64,000 bases of DNA from Geitlerinema sp. BBD 1991-9 (GTDB lineage: Bacteria; Cyanobacteriota; Cyanobacteriia; Cyanobacteriales; Geitlerinemataceae), in assembly GCA_001657325.1 (NCBI GenBank), contig LWRO01000011.1:44606-108605 (forward strand), given 5' to 3'. The notes beneath the pieces were generated by a model, which was given only the letters and a program-made list of their open reading frames with translations, searched no databases and was not told where the DNA came from. Positions 40,610 through 50,694 of the stretch are shown here, in pieces (position 1 is the stretch's first letter; each line of letters begins with the position of its first letter). The translations under genes were made by a program, and so were the position numbers.

Positions 40610-42433
40610 CTAAGCTCGAACGCCAACCGTGTTCGAACCCGACAGTCCGAAGGCCGTGTGAACGGCTTTTAAGGCTTTGACACCGTCTTCTTCGGCAATC
40701 AGACAGCTAATTTTAATTTCCGAAGTCGAGATCGTTTGAATGTTGATTTTCTCCTGGGCGAGGGCGGCGAACATTTTCGCGGCAACCCCCGGCTGTCCGA
40801 TCATGCCCGAACCCACGACGCTGACTTTGGCAATGTTGCGATCGATAACTAAACCGCCACACCCCATTTCTTTCAAGAGGGGTTCGAGGAGTTCTCGCCC
40901 TGAATCGACGTCAGCTTCAGAAATCGTAAAGGCAATGTCGCGAGTGGGGCTGTTATTGACGACACGGCAGCGTTGGGATTGGATGATGGTATCGATGCTG
41001 ATGGTGTTTTTCGCAAGCAGTTGGAAAATTCGAGCTGCCATTCCCGCGCGATCGGGAATTTGTAAAATTGCGAGGCGGACTTGGTTTCGATCGAGCGCCA
41101 CACCTCGGACGGCTGGCGGCTTCTCTTCAGCGTCCACCGTTGCCTCAGCGTCTGGATCTCGTTCGCGCACTGACGACATCTGCACGTCGAACACCTCGCA
41201 CAACGCCGCAATCGCGCGGTCGCCATCTGCGGCATCGATCGCGCAGCTTACTTTGACTTCCGACGTGGAAATCATTTGAATGTTAATCCCCGCTTGTCCG
41301 AGGGTACTGAACATTTGCGCCGCCACCCCCGGCCGCCCGATCATTCCAGCACCGACAATGCTGACTTTAGCAATTTCTCGATCGACGAGGACTTCAGTCT
41401 GGCAGGTTGCCGGATCGGGGGAAAGCGCGGGAACGATGGCCTGGGCGACGGCCTCGGCGTGTTTGAGGGAACCTTTCGTGACGGTGAAGGCGATATCGTT
41501 GGTATTGCCTTCGTGAATTGACTGTACGATCAAATCGACATCGACACTTTGACGGCCGATTTCGCCAAACAACGTGGCAGCGACACCCGGTCGATCGGGG
41601 ACGCGCAACATGGCCACTTTGGCTTGATCGGCATCGAATTCTACCGCGTCCACGGGATGCACCAGTTCCAGCCCTTCTAGTTTTCGGGGCATTCGTTCGG
41701 GGGCGATGACGCGAGTACCGAGATCGTCCGTCCAACTCGATCGAACGACGAGCGTGACCCCGTAGTTACGGGCGATTTCCACAGCACGCGGATGCAAAAC
41801 TTTCGCGCCCAAACTGGCCAGTTCCAGCATCTCGTCACAGGTGATTTCATCCATGAGTTGGGCATCGGACACCAACCGAGGATCGGTGGTGAGGATACCG
41901 GGAACGTCGGTATAGATTTCACATCGATCGGCTTTGAGGGCAGCCGCCAGGGCCACGGCTGACGTATCGGAACCGCCGCGTCCCAAGGTGGTAATTTCTA
42001 AATTTTCTCCGAGTGCGATACCTTGAAATCCAGCGACGACGACGACTTTGCCATCGTTGAGGTGGCGTTCGAGTCGATCGGTTTGAATTTGTAAAATACG
42101 GGCGCGGGAGTGGGTCGCTTCGGTGACGATGCCGACTTGCGCCCCAGTCATGGAGATGGCGGGTTGACCGAGTTCCTGGAGAGCCATGCTCAACAGGGCG
42201 ATCGAAACCTGTTCCCCCGTCGAAAGCAGCATATCCATTTCCCGACGGCAGGGGGTCGCCGCGATTTCTTTTGCCATTTGCACGAGGCTGTCTGTGGTTT
42301 TGCCCATCGCGGAAACGACGACGACCACAGGTTGGCCGGTTTTTGCCGTTTTCGCAACTCGTTCGGCGACCGCTTGTAGTCGCTCGATCGATCCGACAGA
42401 CGTACCGCCATATTTTTGAACGATCGCAGCCAT
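40610..42433 (-). CDS. lysC: Aspartate kinase with two ACT pairs
   Basis: First step of the aspartate pathway (lysine, threonine, methionine). 607 residues: kinase domain starting IVQKYGGTSVGS with catalytic Lys, LLSTGEQVS, the nucleotide/substrate segment TLGRGGSDTSAVALAAAL and TDVPGILTTDPRLV. From about 265 it carries four ACT domains in two pairs (KVAMLRVPDRPGVAATLF, KVSIVGAGMIGRPGVAAQMF; QVRLAILQIPDRAGMAARIF, KVSVVGSGMIGQPGVAAKMF), the duplicated regulatory region typical of cyanobacteria. Feedback inhibition by lysine and threonine is expected. Start ATG 42431-42433. truB is 98 bp downstream. Confidence 0.95.
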   Translation of the reverse strand: MAAIVQKYGGTSVGSIERLQAVAERVAKTAKTGQPVVVVVSAMGKTTDSLVQMAKEIAATPCRREMDMLLSTGEQVSIALLSMALQELGQPAISMTGAQVGIVTEATHSRARILQIQTDRLERHLNDGKVVVVAGFQGIALGENLEITTLGRGGSDTSAVALAAALKADRCEIYTDVPGILTTDPRLVSDAQLMDEITCDEMLELASLGAKVLHPRAVEIARNYGVTLVVRSSWTDDLGTRVIAPERMPRKLEGLELVHPVDAVEFDADQAKVAMLRVPDRPGVAATLFGEIGRQSVDVDLIVQSIHEGNTNDIAFTVTKGSLKHAEAVAQAIVPALSPDPATCQTEVLVDREIAKVSIVGAGMIGRPGVAAQMFSTLGQAGINIQMISTSEVKVSCAIDAADGDRAIAALCEVFDVQMSSVRERDPDAEATVDAEEKPPAVRGVALDRNQVRLAILQIPDRAGMAARIFQLLAKNTISIDTIIQSQRCRVVNNSPTRDIAFTISEADVDSGRELLEPLLKEMGCGGLVIDRNIAKVSVVGSGMIGQPGVAAKMFAALAQEKINIQTISTSEIKISCLIAEEDGVKALKAVHTAFGLSGSNTVGVRA

Positions 42434-42587
42434 AACCTCAACTCCCTAAAACTGCGCCCAACGCGCCCTGTTACATTTCTCGGTACCCGAGCGATCGGCT
42501 ATTGTCTCACACTAATCGATCGATGGTTCGATTTTCTCGTCTTCATCGGTTCCTAATGTCATAACTTACTGAAATTATCTGCCGAGA

Positions 42588-45500
42588 TTATCCAAAGTGA
42601 CTTTGACGCACGGGGATTTCAACGATAAACGTCGTGCCTTCGCCGACCACTGAGTGACAGTCTAGCGATCCGCCGTGACGATCGACGATAATTTGATAGC
42701 TTACGGACAATCCCAATCCCGTTCCTTTCCCGATGGGTTTCGTCGTGTAAAACGGATCGAAAATTCGATCGAGAACTTCAGGGGTCATACCCGTGCCGTT
42801 ATCGGAAACCTTCAAGCGGACGCGCTCGTCTGCCGTCACGGCTGTTTCGAGGGTAATCGTTGCCTCTTCTCCAGAATTTCGGCATTTTTCGAGGGCATCG
42901 ATCGCGTTGACGAGGACGTTCATCAACACTTGGTTGAGTTGTCCGGCGTAACAGTCGATGCGGGGCAGATCGCCATATCGTTTAACAACCTGAATTTCGC
43001 TGTTGTCGCCCGTACTCCGCAAGCGATTGCCTAAAATAGTTAACGTGCTGTCGAGACTTTCGTGTAAGTCGATGGCTTTTTCTTCGGCTTCGTCGAGACG
43101 GGAGAACGTTCGCAACGATCGAACGATTTCTCGAACGCGGGTTGCTCCTGACTGGATCGACTTGAAAAGTTTGGGGAGATCTTCAACGAGGTAATCGAGA
43201 TCGATCGTCTCGGTGAGTGCTTCGATTTCAGCAGTTGGGGGGTAAGTTTGGCGATACAAGTCGAGCAAGTGCAACAAATCGTTCGTGTATTCTTGAGCGT
43301 GAATTGAATTGCCGAAGACGAAGCTAATCGGATTGTTGATTTCGTGTGCGACACCTGCTACTAACTGTCCCAAGGAGGACATTTTTTCCGCTTGCACCAG
43401 TTGGGCTTGGGTCGTTTGCAGTTTTCGCAACGCTCGTTCGAGTTCCTGACTTTTTGCCGTAGCTTGACGTTCGGCTTCCCGTGACTGTTGGTACAGACAC
43501 CCTTGTTGGATGGCAATTGCCAATCGATCGCAGACGACTTCTATGAGTTCGATGGCTTCTTCGGGCCAAGGTTGGGGTTGCCGTTCTCGCGTACATCCCA
43601 ACACGCCCAACTCGCCGTTTTCAGTTTGAATGGGGATGAAGAAAATCGATCGATAGTCGAACGCTCTCAAGGTGTTTTTTAAGGAAAGGTCGGCCAGTTC
43701 GCGGGCATTGTCGATACACAACCGTTTTCGCTTCAGCACGATATCCCCAACCGGTCGAACCAATTCAAGCGGATAACATCCGATACGACAGGGGAGGTCG
43801 GGCTCTTTATCTTCCGACACTAACTCGAAGAACGGCTTTTCGGTCGGACGATACCACAGGAAAAAGCATCGATCGACTGCCAGTAACGCTCGAACTTCCC
43901 GTACTGTCGTTTGTAAAATGGACTCTAAATCCAACGACTGCCGAATTTGTCGCGCGATGCTATTGACAAGATGTTCTTGTTGTGCTAGAGAGCGATAGCG
44001 AGCTTCTGATTCCTGTAGAGCGAGTTCGGCATTTTTTCGATCGGTGATGTCCGTCCCCGTCCCGATGATGCGCTCGATCGTCCCTTTGCCGTCAAACAGC
44101 GGCGTTAAAACCGTTTGGAAGCAATAGCGCGTTCCCTGAAAAGATAAATACTCTTCATAAGTCACCGTACTGCCCTGCAAGATGCAATTGAGATAATTTT
44201 GCCGCACCACCGTACCCATTTCATCTCCGAGCAACTCATACGGTGTTTTACCGTACACCTGCTCCGCAGTCAGACCGGTGTAGCTCTCGGAGAGGGAATT
44301 CCAGCCCCCATAGCGAAACTCACCGTCCTCGCCAACATCAATCACAAACACCAGATTCCCGATGTTGTCGTAAATCGTTCGTAAGAATTGTTCTTGCTGT
44401 TTCAGGCGCTTTTCTGAGGCTTTGGCCTCAGAAATATCACGCATAATTGAAGACAGATAGCAGACGTTTCCCTCAGGACTCTGGTGAGCGATAAGAACCT
44501 GGGAGACGGGAATCATCCGCCCGTCCCGATGCAACAATGCCGTTTCGCCTTGCCAAATTCCCTGTTTGAGAGCGAGGGGAATCGCTTCGCCTAATAGGAA
44601 TTCCGTCACTTCTGGGGGATGAAACTGGCGAATGTGAAAGCCCGTCACGTCTTCATCGGGTGTCAAACCCGTCAGTTGACGGCCGCCTTGATTGAAGTAG
44701 AGGATGTTACCGTCGAGATCGGCAGTTCCGATTAAATCTGTGGTGTTGTCGATAATCTCTGTGAAGCGTTTCCGTTCGAGTTCTTCGTGTTTGCGATCGG
44801 TAATATCGAATAACAAGCCGTCCCAGATCGTCTCGCCGTTATCTTGAATTTCGGGTTGTGAGATCCCCGTCAACCACTTTAGCTTGCCCGATGCCGTGTA
44901 GCTGCGCCATTGGTGTTTCCAGGTCGTCTGCGTCTGTATCGATCGAGCGACCGAATTTCTAAATTCAGCGATATCATCCGGATGAATTAAGTTCCAAACC
45001 GTATTTGCATCGTTTTCGATATCTTGCGGTTCCAACTCGTAAACCTGGCGAGTACCAGGACTCATATACGAAAATTCGTGGGAACCGTCGGGACGCAATC
45101 TATATCGATAAATAACACCAGGAAGGTTAGCCGCGAGATTCTCGAATTGAAGTTTCTTTTGTTGCGTTTGTCGATAGTCAGTCAGATCGATCGTCAGACT
45201 TTCTAGGTATTCCGTTTCCCGATCTGTAACTTTCCAAACTTGGCTGGAAACCCGACGTTCTTCACCATCCGGACGTAAGATGCGATACTCGATAACGGCC
45301 TCGGTTTCCGGTAAATTCTGCAAAATCGATCGAACGCGCTCTCGATCGTCGGGATGTACGATGTCGATCCACAGGTTCGGGTGCTGTTGGAATTCTTCAA
45401 GCGTGCGTCCGTAGAGCCTTTCCCCAGCGCGATTGAGCGATTGCACGATTTGAGTGCGAGCGTCCATCGACCACACCACTTCTGTCATGCGTTCGAGGAT

Positions 45501-45599
45501 GCGACGATGCCAACCGCACGAAGGGCAATCTCGAACGTGAGATAGTGTCTGGCTCTGAAGGACGGGCGAGGGTTGCGAATCCGGCGTTCGATCGGTCAT
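42588..45599 (-). CDS. Multi-PAS, GAF-containing sensor histidine kinase
   Basis: 1003 residues, soluble. Four PAS/PAC domains (about 35-150, 160-275, 285-395, 410-530), each ending with a DITDRK or similar PAC motif, a GAF domain (about 560-710; FFLWYRPTEKPFF, IFFIPIQTENGELGVLGCTRE), a coiled coil, a HisKA-like H-box (MSSLGQLVAGVAHEINNPISFVFG) and a HATPase domain (NVLVNAIDALEKC, DNGTGMTPEVLDRIFDPFYTTKPIGKGTGLGLS). No receiver follows, so a separate response regulator is needed; none is adjacent. The H-box with HEINNP is of the NtrB-like class. ATG 45597-45599 is preferred over an ATG at 45638. Confidence 0.85.
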   Translation of the reverse strand: MTDRTPDSQPSPVLQSQTLSHVRDCPSCGWHRRILERMTEVVWSMDARTQIVQSLNRAGERLYGRTLEEFQQHPNLWIDIVHPDDRERVRSILQNLPETEAVIEYRILRPDGEERRVSSQVWKVTDRETEYLESLTIDLTDYRQTQQKKLQFENLAANLPGVIYRYRLRPDGSHEFSYMSPGTRQVYELEPQDIENDANTVWNLIHPDDIAEFRNSVARSIQTQTTWKHQWRSYTASGKLKWLTGISQPEIQDNGETIWDGLLFDITDRKHEELERKRFTEIIDNTTDLIGTADLDGNILYFNQGGRQLTGLTPDEDVTGFHIRQFHPPEVTEFLLGEAIPLALKQGIWQGETALLHRDGRMIPVSQVLIAHQSPEGNVCYLSSIMRDISEAKASEKRLKQQEQFLRTIYDNIGNLVFVIDVGEDGEFRYGGWNSLSESYTGLTAEQVYGKTPYELLGDEMGTVVRQNYLNCILQGSTVTYEEYLSFQGTRYCFQTVLTPLFDGKGTIERIIGTGTDITDRKNAELALQESEARYRSLAQQEHLVNSIARQIRQSLDLESILQTTVREVRALLAVDRCFFLWYRPTEKPFFELVSEDKEPDLPCRIGCYPLELVRPVGDIVLKRKRLCIDNARELADLSLKNTLRAFDYRSIFFIPIQTENGELGVLGCTRERQPQPWPEEAIELIEVVCDRLAIAIQQGCLYQQSREAERQATAKSQELERALRKLQTTQAQLVQAEKMSSLGQLVAGVAHEINNPISFVFGNSIHAQEYTNDLLHLLDLYRQTYPPTAEIEALTETIDLDYLVEDLPKLFKSIQSGATRVREIVRSLRTFSRLDEAEEKAIDLHESLDSTLTILGNRLRSTGDNSEIQVVKRYGDLPRIDCYAGQLNQVLMNVLVNAIDALEKCRNSGEEATITLETAVTADERVRLKVSDNGTGMTPEVLDRIFDPFYTTKPIGKGTGLGLSVSYQIIVDRHGGSLDCHSVVGEGTTFIVEIPVRQSHFG

Positions 45600-45893
45600 G
45601 AGGGGATACGTTGTGATGTTACCGCTAACGAAATCCATTCCCCACAGCGAGCGGTCTGGCTGGATTCCAAATCGGGAACGGGCTGAATCTTACAACGAAT
45701 ACTATCAGCGATTCTTTTTCGCGGTACGATCGAAAACAATCTTCAAACAGCGCTGTCAGAAAGCATCGATACAATATCGATTTGTTGAAATGTTGTCAAA
45801 TTCCCGAAAAAATACGGAAAATCAAGACGCTTTCACCAACGGTTTTTTAGGTTCTCTTTTAAACACCTTCGATGGTAACGCATTCGTGTTCTT

Positions 45894-46919
45894 ATGTCTC
45901 GCTCCCGTGCTTTACAAGCTTACGTTCTCACTCGATTGCTTCTCGCCCCGTTAATGCTGTGGACGGTTGCAACACTCGTTTTTCTCCTGCTACGCGCAAC
46001 GCCGGGCGATCCCGTCGATGCGATTCTCGGACCGCGCGCTCCGGAAGCTTTCAAAACCCAATTGCGCGAACAATTGGGTTTAGCCGGTTCGATCGTCGAG
46101 CAATACCTGCACTACATGAGTCAACTCTTGCAATTCGATTTCGGCGAATCCGTCACCAGTCGCGGTCAATCGGTTTGGGAGATCGTCAGTCAGTTTTTCC
46201 CGGCCACGGTCGAACTGGCAATTGGTAGTATCCTGATTGCGGTCGTGGTCGGTATCGGTATCGGTATCCTATCCGCCTCTCGTCCTAACACCGCCTGGGA
46301 CGTGGGCGGACGATTGTTCGGGATCTTGACGTATTCTGTGCCGATGTTTTGGATGGGAATGCTGTTGCAGTTAGTCTTTTCCGTGCAGTTGGGTTGGTTT
46401 CCACTCGGAACTCGTTTTCCGCTGGGAATTCCCGCACCGGACGGTTGGACGGGATTGTATTCGATCGATAGCCTGCTCGCGGGCAACCTCACCCAATTCT
46501 TCGCCACCTTGCACCATCTCGCGCTTCCCTGTCTGACCTTGGGAATTCTGCTCAGCGGTATTTTCGAGCGCGTCGTCCGCGTTAACCTCAAACAAACTTT
46601 GAAAAGCGACTACGTCGAAGCCGCACGAGCGCGGGGTATTCCCGAACGTCAAATTCTCCTCGCTCACGCCTTTAAAAACGCTTTAATTCCGACGATCTCC
46701 ATCTTTGGATTGACGTTCGCTGCATTACTCGGCGGTGCGATTCTGACAGAAGTAACGTTTTCCTGGCCCGGTTTAGCCAGTCGTCTTTACGAAGCGATTT
46801 CAGCGCGAGATTATCCGACCGTGCAGGGAGTTGTCGTCTTTTTTGCCGCGATCGTCGTTGGCGTTAGTATTTGTATTGACATTTTCAACGCTTGGATCGA
46901 TCCGCGCGTTCGGTATTAA
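45894..46919 (+). CDS. ABC transporter permease, DppB/OppB family
   Basis: 341 residues, about six membrane helices: N-terminal LLLAPLMLWTVATLVFLLLRATPGDPVDAILGPRAPEAF is typical of dipeptide/oligopeptide permease B proteins, and the EAA loop with VRVNLKQTLKSDYVEAARARGIPERQILLAHAFKNALIPTISIFG is intact. Likely substrates are peptides or nickel. The partner permease C, ATPases and binding protein are not in the window, so it must act with subunits encoded elsewhere. Start ATG 45894. A small membrane gene follows directly (TAA-ATG), probably one transcript. Confidence 0.88.
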   Translation: MSRSRALQAYVLTRLLLAPLMLWTVATLVFLLLRATPGDPVDAILGPRAPEAFKTQLREQLGLAGSIVEQYLHYMSQLLQFDFGESVTSRGQSVWEIVSQFFPATVELAIGSILIAVVVGIGIGILSASRPNTAWDVGGRLFGILTYSVPMFWMGMLLQLVFSVQLGWFPLGTRFPLGIPAPDGWTGLYSIDSLLAGNLTQFFATLHHLALPCLTLGILLSGIFERVVRVNLKQTLKSDYVEAARARGIPERQILLAHAFKNALIPTISIFGLTFAALLGGAILTEVTFSWPGLASRLYEAISARDYPTVQGVVVFFAAIVVGVSICIDIFNAWIDPRVRY

Positions 46920-46943
46920 ATGGTTATTTTCAGGGAAACTTTC

Positions 46944-47201
46944 ATGGAAAAAGTGCTTCAGTGGCTCAATTGGGTGTTGGTGGCTGATTTCTTCTTCGTT
47001 CTACTGAGTCTATTTTGGCTGACCGCCGCCGTCATCGGTCGCACGACGGGCATTCCTCTGGGATTAGATTTGTGGTATGACCTGTGGGAACCCCTCTTTA
47101 CACCCGCGATCGGTTTATTGATGGGGGGGGCGTTACTCACCGCAGCCATCGGTCAAATTAACAAATACCTCGATCGAAGAAATGAGGAGGTAGGAAGATG
47201 A
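46944..47201 (+). CDS. Small two-helix membrane protein
   Basis: 85 residues, two predicted membrane helices (WVLVADFFFVLLSLFWLTAAVIG and ALIGLLMGGALLTAAIG-like region) joined by a loop with TTGIPLGLDLWYDLWEPLFTP, ending in a basic tail (NKYLDRRNEEVGR). An earlier ATG at 46920 directly after the permease stop would add eight residues; either could be used. Not recognised; placed after a DppB-type permease, so it may be co-expressed with it. Similar short proteins occur in cyanobacteria without known function. Confidence 0.6.
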   Translation: MEKVLQWLNWVLVADFFFVLLSLFWLTAAVIGRTTGIPLGLDLWYDLWEPLFTPAIGLLMGGALLTAAIGQINKYLDRRNEEVGR

Positions 47202-47231
47202 GGAGAACGAAGTGAAAACGGTTTCCACGCT

Positions 47232-47825
47232 TCACACTTCACGCTCCACTGCGATCGTGCTTCCCAGTCGGGAAAGCGGCCAGAAGCGGAACCACGCACG
47301 GCCGATAGTATTCTCCTCGGGTAAGAATCCCCACACGTGAGAGTCGTTGCTGTTGTTGCGATTGTCCCCCATGACAAAAATACTGCCTGGGGGAACTGTC
47401 GCCGGTCCCCAAGCATATTCGGGTACTTCAGCGATGTAGTTTTCCCGTAACGGCTGACCGTTGACGTACACTTGTCCGTCATTAACTGCAACTGTGTCGC
47501 CCGATCGAGCGATAACGCGCTTAATAAATGCCTGATCGGCACGATATCCCTGGCGTTGGAGTTGTGGCGGCGGCGAAAACACGATGATATCGCCCGGTTC
47601 CGGGGGATGGAAATAATAGGATATCTTTTCAACGATCAACCGATCGCCGAGTTCTAAGGTCGGAAACATCGATTCTGAGGGAATGTAGCGCGGTTCGGCG
47701 ATAAAGGTTCGCAGGAGTAGCGCCAAAACCAGTGCCACGGCGAAAATCCGGATGTTTTCGCCGTGGTCTTGCCAAAATTGTCCCCATTTCGAGGTTTGGG
47801 TCGATTCGTTCTCATTCGCGGTCAT
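47232..47825 (-). CDS. lepB: Signal peptidase I
   Basis: Membrane serine protease that cleaves Sec and Tat signal peptides on the periplasmic or lumen side. 197 residues: N-terminal anchor helix (NIRIFAVALVLALLLRTFIA), catalytic Ser in YIPSESMFPTLELGD (near residue 52), catalytic Lys in AFIKRVIARSGDTV (near residue 101), and VMGDNRNNSNDSHVWGFLP. The family motifs are complete. Start ATG 47823-47825. Cyanobacteria often have two, one for the thylakoid; which one this is cannot be told. Confidence 0.94.
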   Translation of the reverse strand: MTANENESTQTSKWGQFWQDHGENIRIFAVALVLALLLRTFIAEPRYIPSESMFPTLELGDRLIVEKISYYFHPPEPGDIIVFSPPPQLQRQGYRADQAFIKRVIARSGDTVAVNDGQVYVNGQPLRENYIAEVPEYAWGPATVPPGSIFVMGDNRNNSNDSHVWGFLPEENTIGRAWFRFWPLSRLGSTIAVEREV

Positions 47826-47956
47826 CGATCGTTAGTGTCCGGATACTGCGTCTCAACACTATATCGCAATCTACTTTTCCCGCGAGAGAGGTGAGGGAAT
47901 GACTGGGTGGGGAAAAATGCATTGATTTCACCCCTTCACCCCCTCATCACCTCAAA

Positions 47957-49873
47957 TCAGCTCATCAACGATTTCACTTTCGCCATGATGCCATCGGGGT
48001 CGATGCCTTGGTGCGGGAACTGTTCCCACAAACCGCCACAACCTTCCTGATAGGTTCCCAGATAGCCGAACTTCGGCGCAAAACCGCGTTCGAGCAACCA
48101 GCTTCCGAAGCGGCTACCCAATCCCGTGCGACGGTTGAACGCTTCCACCACCAACACGAACGGAGCCGCACCCACTTTGGCCATCATCTCTTCATCGACA
48201 ACGTTCAACGTCGGTTTGTTAATCAAGCCGACATCGATTCCCTCTTGTTTGAGGCGTTCGACTGCATCGAGGGAGCGGTACAAGCTATCGCCGAAGCTGA
48301 CGATATAGCCGGCTGTTCCTTCGCGAATTACTTCGTCTTTCCCAGGCGTAAAGGTGTAATCGCCGCCGAAGCAATCGTTACCGTCTGCGTCGAGGATGTT
48401 GGGAACTTTCGATCGAGTGGAGAAAATAAACCGCATTCCCGGATCGTTAAAGATAGCTTTCACACAAGCAGCCATTTGTGCGGCATCAGCTGGGAAGTAC
48501 AACCGAGTTGCGTAACCGTCGTCCAATCCATTATCGGCAAACATATTGTTCAAGCCGAAGTGGCAGGTGTTATCTGCCATGTCGTCGATACCAGAATGGG
48601 AGAAGTGACACAACAGGTTGGAGTAGTTCAACCGTGCCATCGTAATTTCGGAAATACACATTTCCAAAAAGGCGCTAAAGGTTGCGAAAATGCCTTGTTT
48701 GCCTTTTTCCATTCCGAATCCGGCGGCGGCGGACAGGTTACAACGCTCCATAATTCCGCCACTGACGAAAATATCAGGAGTTGCTTGGCGGATTTGTTTC
48801 AAGCCGCAAGAGCCTTCGAGGTCGCTATCGACACAGACGACGTTCCGTTGGCGCTCGTCTGCATCCATTGCCGAGAGAATCGATGCGACGGCTTCGCCGA
48901 ACACGTTGCGATTGGAACCGAGCTTATCGCCAGACCCCAAGTACTTGTAGAGATTTTTGGGTTTTTCAACTTGTTTGAGGAAGTTGACGGCTTCGGTGCG
49001 TCCTTTGGCTTCGAGATACGTTAGGGCAGCATCGACGGAAATGACGTCGTGACCGTGGGGCGATCCTTCGATCCCTTCGATTCCAACGCACATTTTACGC
49101 TTGTTGACGACGGCGACCGGGCCTTCCGTGGTGACGGCTTGGCACATCCGACGATAGAGATCGTCGAGGTCTTCGCCGTCTCCTTCGAGGACGGTGAGGC
49201 CGTGGCCTTCAAGGGTTTTGCGGAGATCGAAACCTCCTAGGTAGTGAGAGGGGTGGCCGGCGATGGTCACGTCGTTGTCGTCGATGAAGAGTTTAACGTT
49301 GAGGTTTTTGGCGACGGCCATGCGTGCGGCTTCAGCGTCGTTTCCTTCTTGTTGGGAGCCGTCGGAACCGAGACAGCAGACGATTTTTTCAGGGTTCGCC
49401 ATGGCAACGCCGTTGATGTAAGGCCACATATGGCCGAGGCGACCGGAACTGAATTGAACGCCAGGTGTCAGTCCGAGTTCGGGGTGGCCGGGAAGTTTGG
49501 AATGTGCGGCGCGATAGCTGAGGAGTTGTTCGGCGGGAAGTTCTTTATAGAAGAGTACCGCCATGAGGTATTGGGTGGCGACGCGGTGGCCAGCTTCGTC
49601 GAAAAAGGTGGGGACGAATTTTTCGGGATTTCCTCGGAAGAATGCGTCGAGAATCGCGACTTCGGGGGCGGTATCGTAGGGGCCGCCCGTATGACCACCG
49701 ACACCACGAGCGGCTCCGGTGGCGGTGAAGAAAACGATGGTATCGCGCAGAAGTTGGATGTTATTTTTGAGGGTTTCGCGCTGGTCGTCGGTGAGTTCGG
49801 GAACGGTCGGATCGAGTTCGAGGGGTTTGTAAGCGCTTAAGTCGATGGGAAATTTGGTTTGCGTAGCTGTCAT
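47957..49873 (-). CDS. Transketolase-family protein, divergent from the Calvin-cycle type
   Basis: 638 residues, thiamine diphosphate enzyme. The family's pyrophosphate motif region reads CCLGSDGSQQEGNDAEAARMAVAKNLNVKLFIDDNDVTIAG, and the pyrimidine-binding half has VCVDSDLEGSCGLKQI with the activating Glu; a transketolase C-terminal domain (about 510-630) follows. The N-terminus (VFFTATGAARGVGGHTGGPYDTAPEVAILDAFF) differs from the well-known cyanobacterial TktA, which starts with a SGHPGLPMG block, so this is a second type. A role in a bypass of sugar phosphate metabolism is possible but unproven. Start ATG 49871-49873. Single gene with its own leader. Confidence 0.8.
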   Translation of the reverse strand: MTATQTKFPIDLSAYKPLELDPTVPELTDDQRETLKNNIQLLRDTIVFFTATGAARGVGGHTGGPYDTAPEVAILDAFFRGNPEKFVPTFFDEAGHRVATQYLMAVLFYKELPAEQLLSYRAAHSKLPGHPELGLTPGVQFSSGRLGHMWPYINGVAMANPEKIVCCLGSDGSQQEGNDAEAARMAVAKNLNVKLFIDDNDVTIAGHPSHYLGGFDLRKTLEGHGLTVLEGDGEDLDDLYRRMCQAVTTEGPVAVVNKRKMCVGIEGIEGSPHGHDVISVDAALTYLEAKGRTEAVNFLKQVEKPKNLYKYLGSGDKLGSNRNVFGEAVASILSAMDADERQRNVVCVDSDLEGSCGLKQIRQATPDIFVSGGIMERCNLSAAAGFGMEKGKQGIFATFSAFLEMCISEITMARLNYSNLLCHFSHSGIDDMADNTCHFGLNNMFADNGLDDGYATRLYFPADAAQMAACVKAIFNDPGMRFIFSTRSKVPNILDADGNDCFGGDYTFTPGKDEVIREGTAGYIVSFGDSLYRSLDAVERLKQEGIDVGLINKPTLNVVDEEMMAKVGAAPFVLVVEAFNRRTGLGSRFGSWLLERGFAPKFGYLGTYQEGCGGLWEQFPHQGIDPDGIMAKVKSLMS

Positions 49874-50245
49874 GGTTCGTTTGCCTATCTGTCAGTTGTC
49901 ATGTTGCATCGATCGATCTCGGTTTTCGGGGTTTCGACCGATTTCGATTGAAGCTAGAATTTCCGACGACGGACGCGCCGATCGCACGGAAGACGTGCTT
50001 TTCACGATACTCAGCGAGGAACGCAAATCTGTAAACGTAAGGTTAAGAGATTCGCGCGATCGAAATCCCTTGAATTCAGGCGAACGCACCTCACACCGAG
50101 TTTTGAACGCGATCGCCAGTGGGATTTGCAGGTATTGTCTCATACCGTTTGCGCTTTAGGAGATCGCAAAGCAAAGCAGCAGTTTCCCGATTCGCCGCGC
50201 TACGATCGAACTAGATAAAGACCCAACATTTGGGTAAGGAGTCTG
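49874..50245. other. Intergenic region, transketolase leader
   Basis: About 370 bp with divergent genes on both sides. No gene or clear promoter was recognised. A CCCAACATTTGGG near 50222 forms a short hairpin just before the AAGGAG ribosome-binding site of the next gene. Confidence 0.4.
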
Positions 50246-50611
50246 ATGATGTCGATCGAATTGGTTCCTACAGACAACGATGCAGTCATCGGTTTGAGGA
50301 TCGACAGCAAAATCGAACTCAGCGATATCGAACGGTTGGAACGGGAAGTTGACGAACGCTTGAAAACCCACGAGAAGTTACGGGTTTACGTGGAAATGAA
50401 GCATTTCGCCGGGATTTCGATCGAGGCGCTGTTCGAGGATTTGAAAATGGCATTCTCGCACTTTAAGGATTTCGATCGCAAAGCGGTAGTTTGCGATGCG
50501 AAATGGGTCGATCGTGCGGCGAAAATCTCGAATAAAATTTTTACTTCTATCGAGGTTCAATGCTTCCCGTTCGATCGTCAACCGGAAGCGATGGCCTGGG
50601 TTTGCAGTTGA
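50246..50611 (+). CDS. SpoIIAA-like (STAS-related) protein
   Basis: 121 residues of the SpoIIAA-like family (PF11964-type): IELVPTDNDAVIGLRIDSKIELSDIERLEREVDERLKTHEKLRVYVEMKHFAGISIEALFEDLKMAFSHFKDFDRKAVVCDAKW. STAS-like alpha/beta fold. Members may bind hydrophobic or nucleotide ligands; no phosphorylatable Ser of true anti-anti-sigma factors is evident. ATG 50246 is followed by a second ATG (50249); AAGGAG is 10 nt upstream. The neighbouring P450 remnant is on the opposite strand and unrelated by sequence. Confidence 0.8.
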   Translation: MMSIELVPTDNDAVIGLRIDSKIELSDIERLEREVDERLKTHEKLRVYVEMKHFAGISIEALFEDLKMAFSHFKDFDRKAVVCDAKWVDRAAKISNKIFTSIEVQCFPFDRQPEAMAWVCS

Positions 50612-50694
50612 GATGCGTTTGACTAGCGATTTCCAACGAGTCCCACAGGTGTTTGGAGATCGCTCTCGCCTCAATTGCGCTGGCTCAGTTTCAC

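Noticed and set aside
48008..49024. 338-residue open frame opposite the transketolase gene
   Set aside because: Shadow of the transketolase frame on the other strand; composition is not protein-like and the sense frame has clear motifs.
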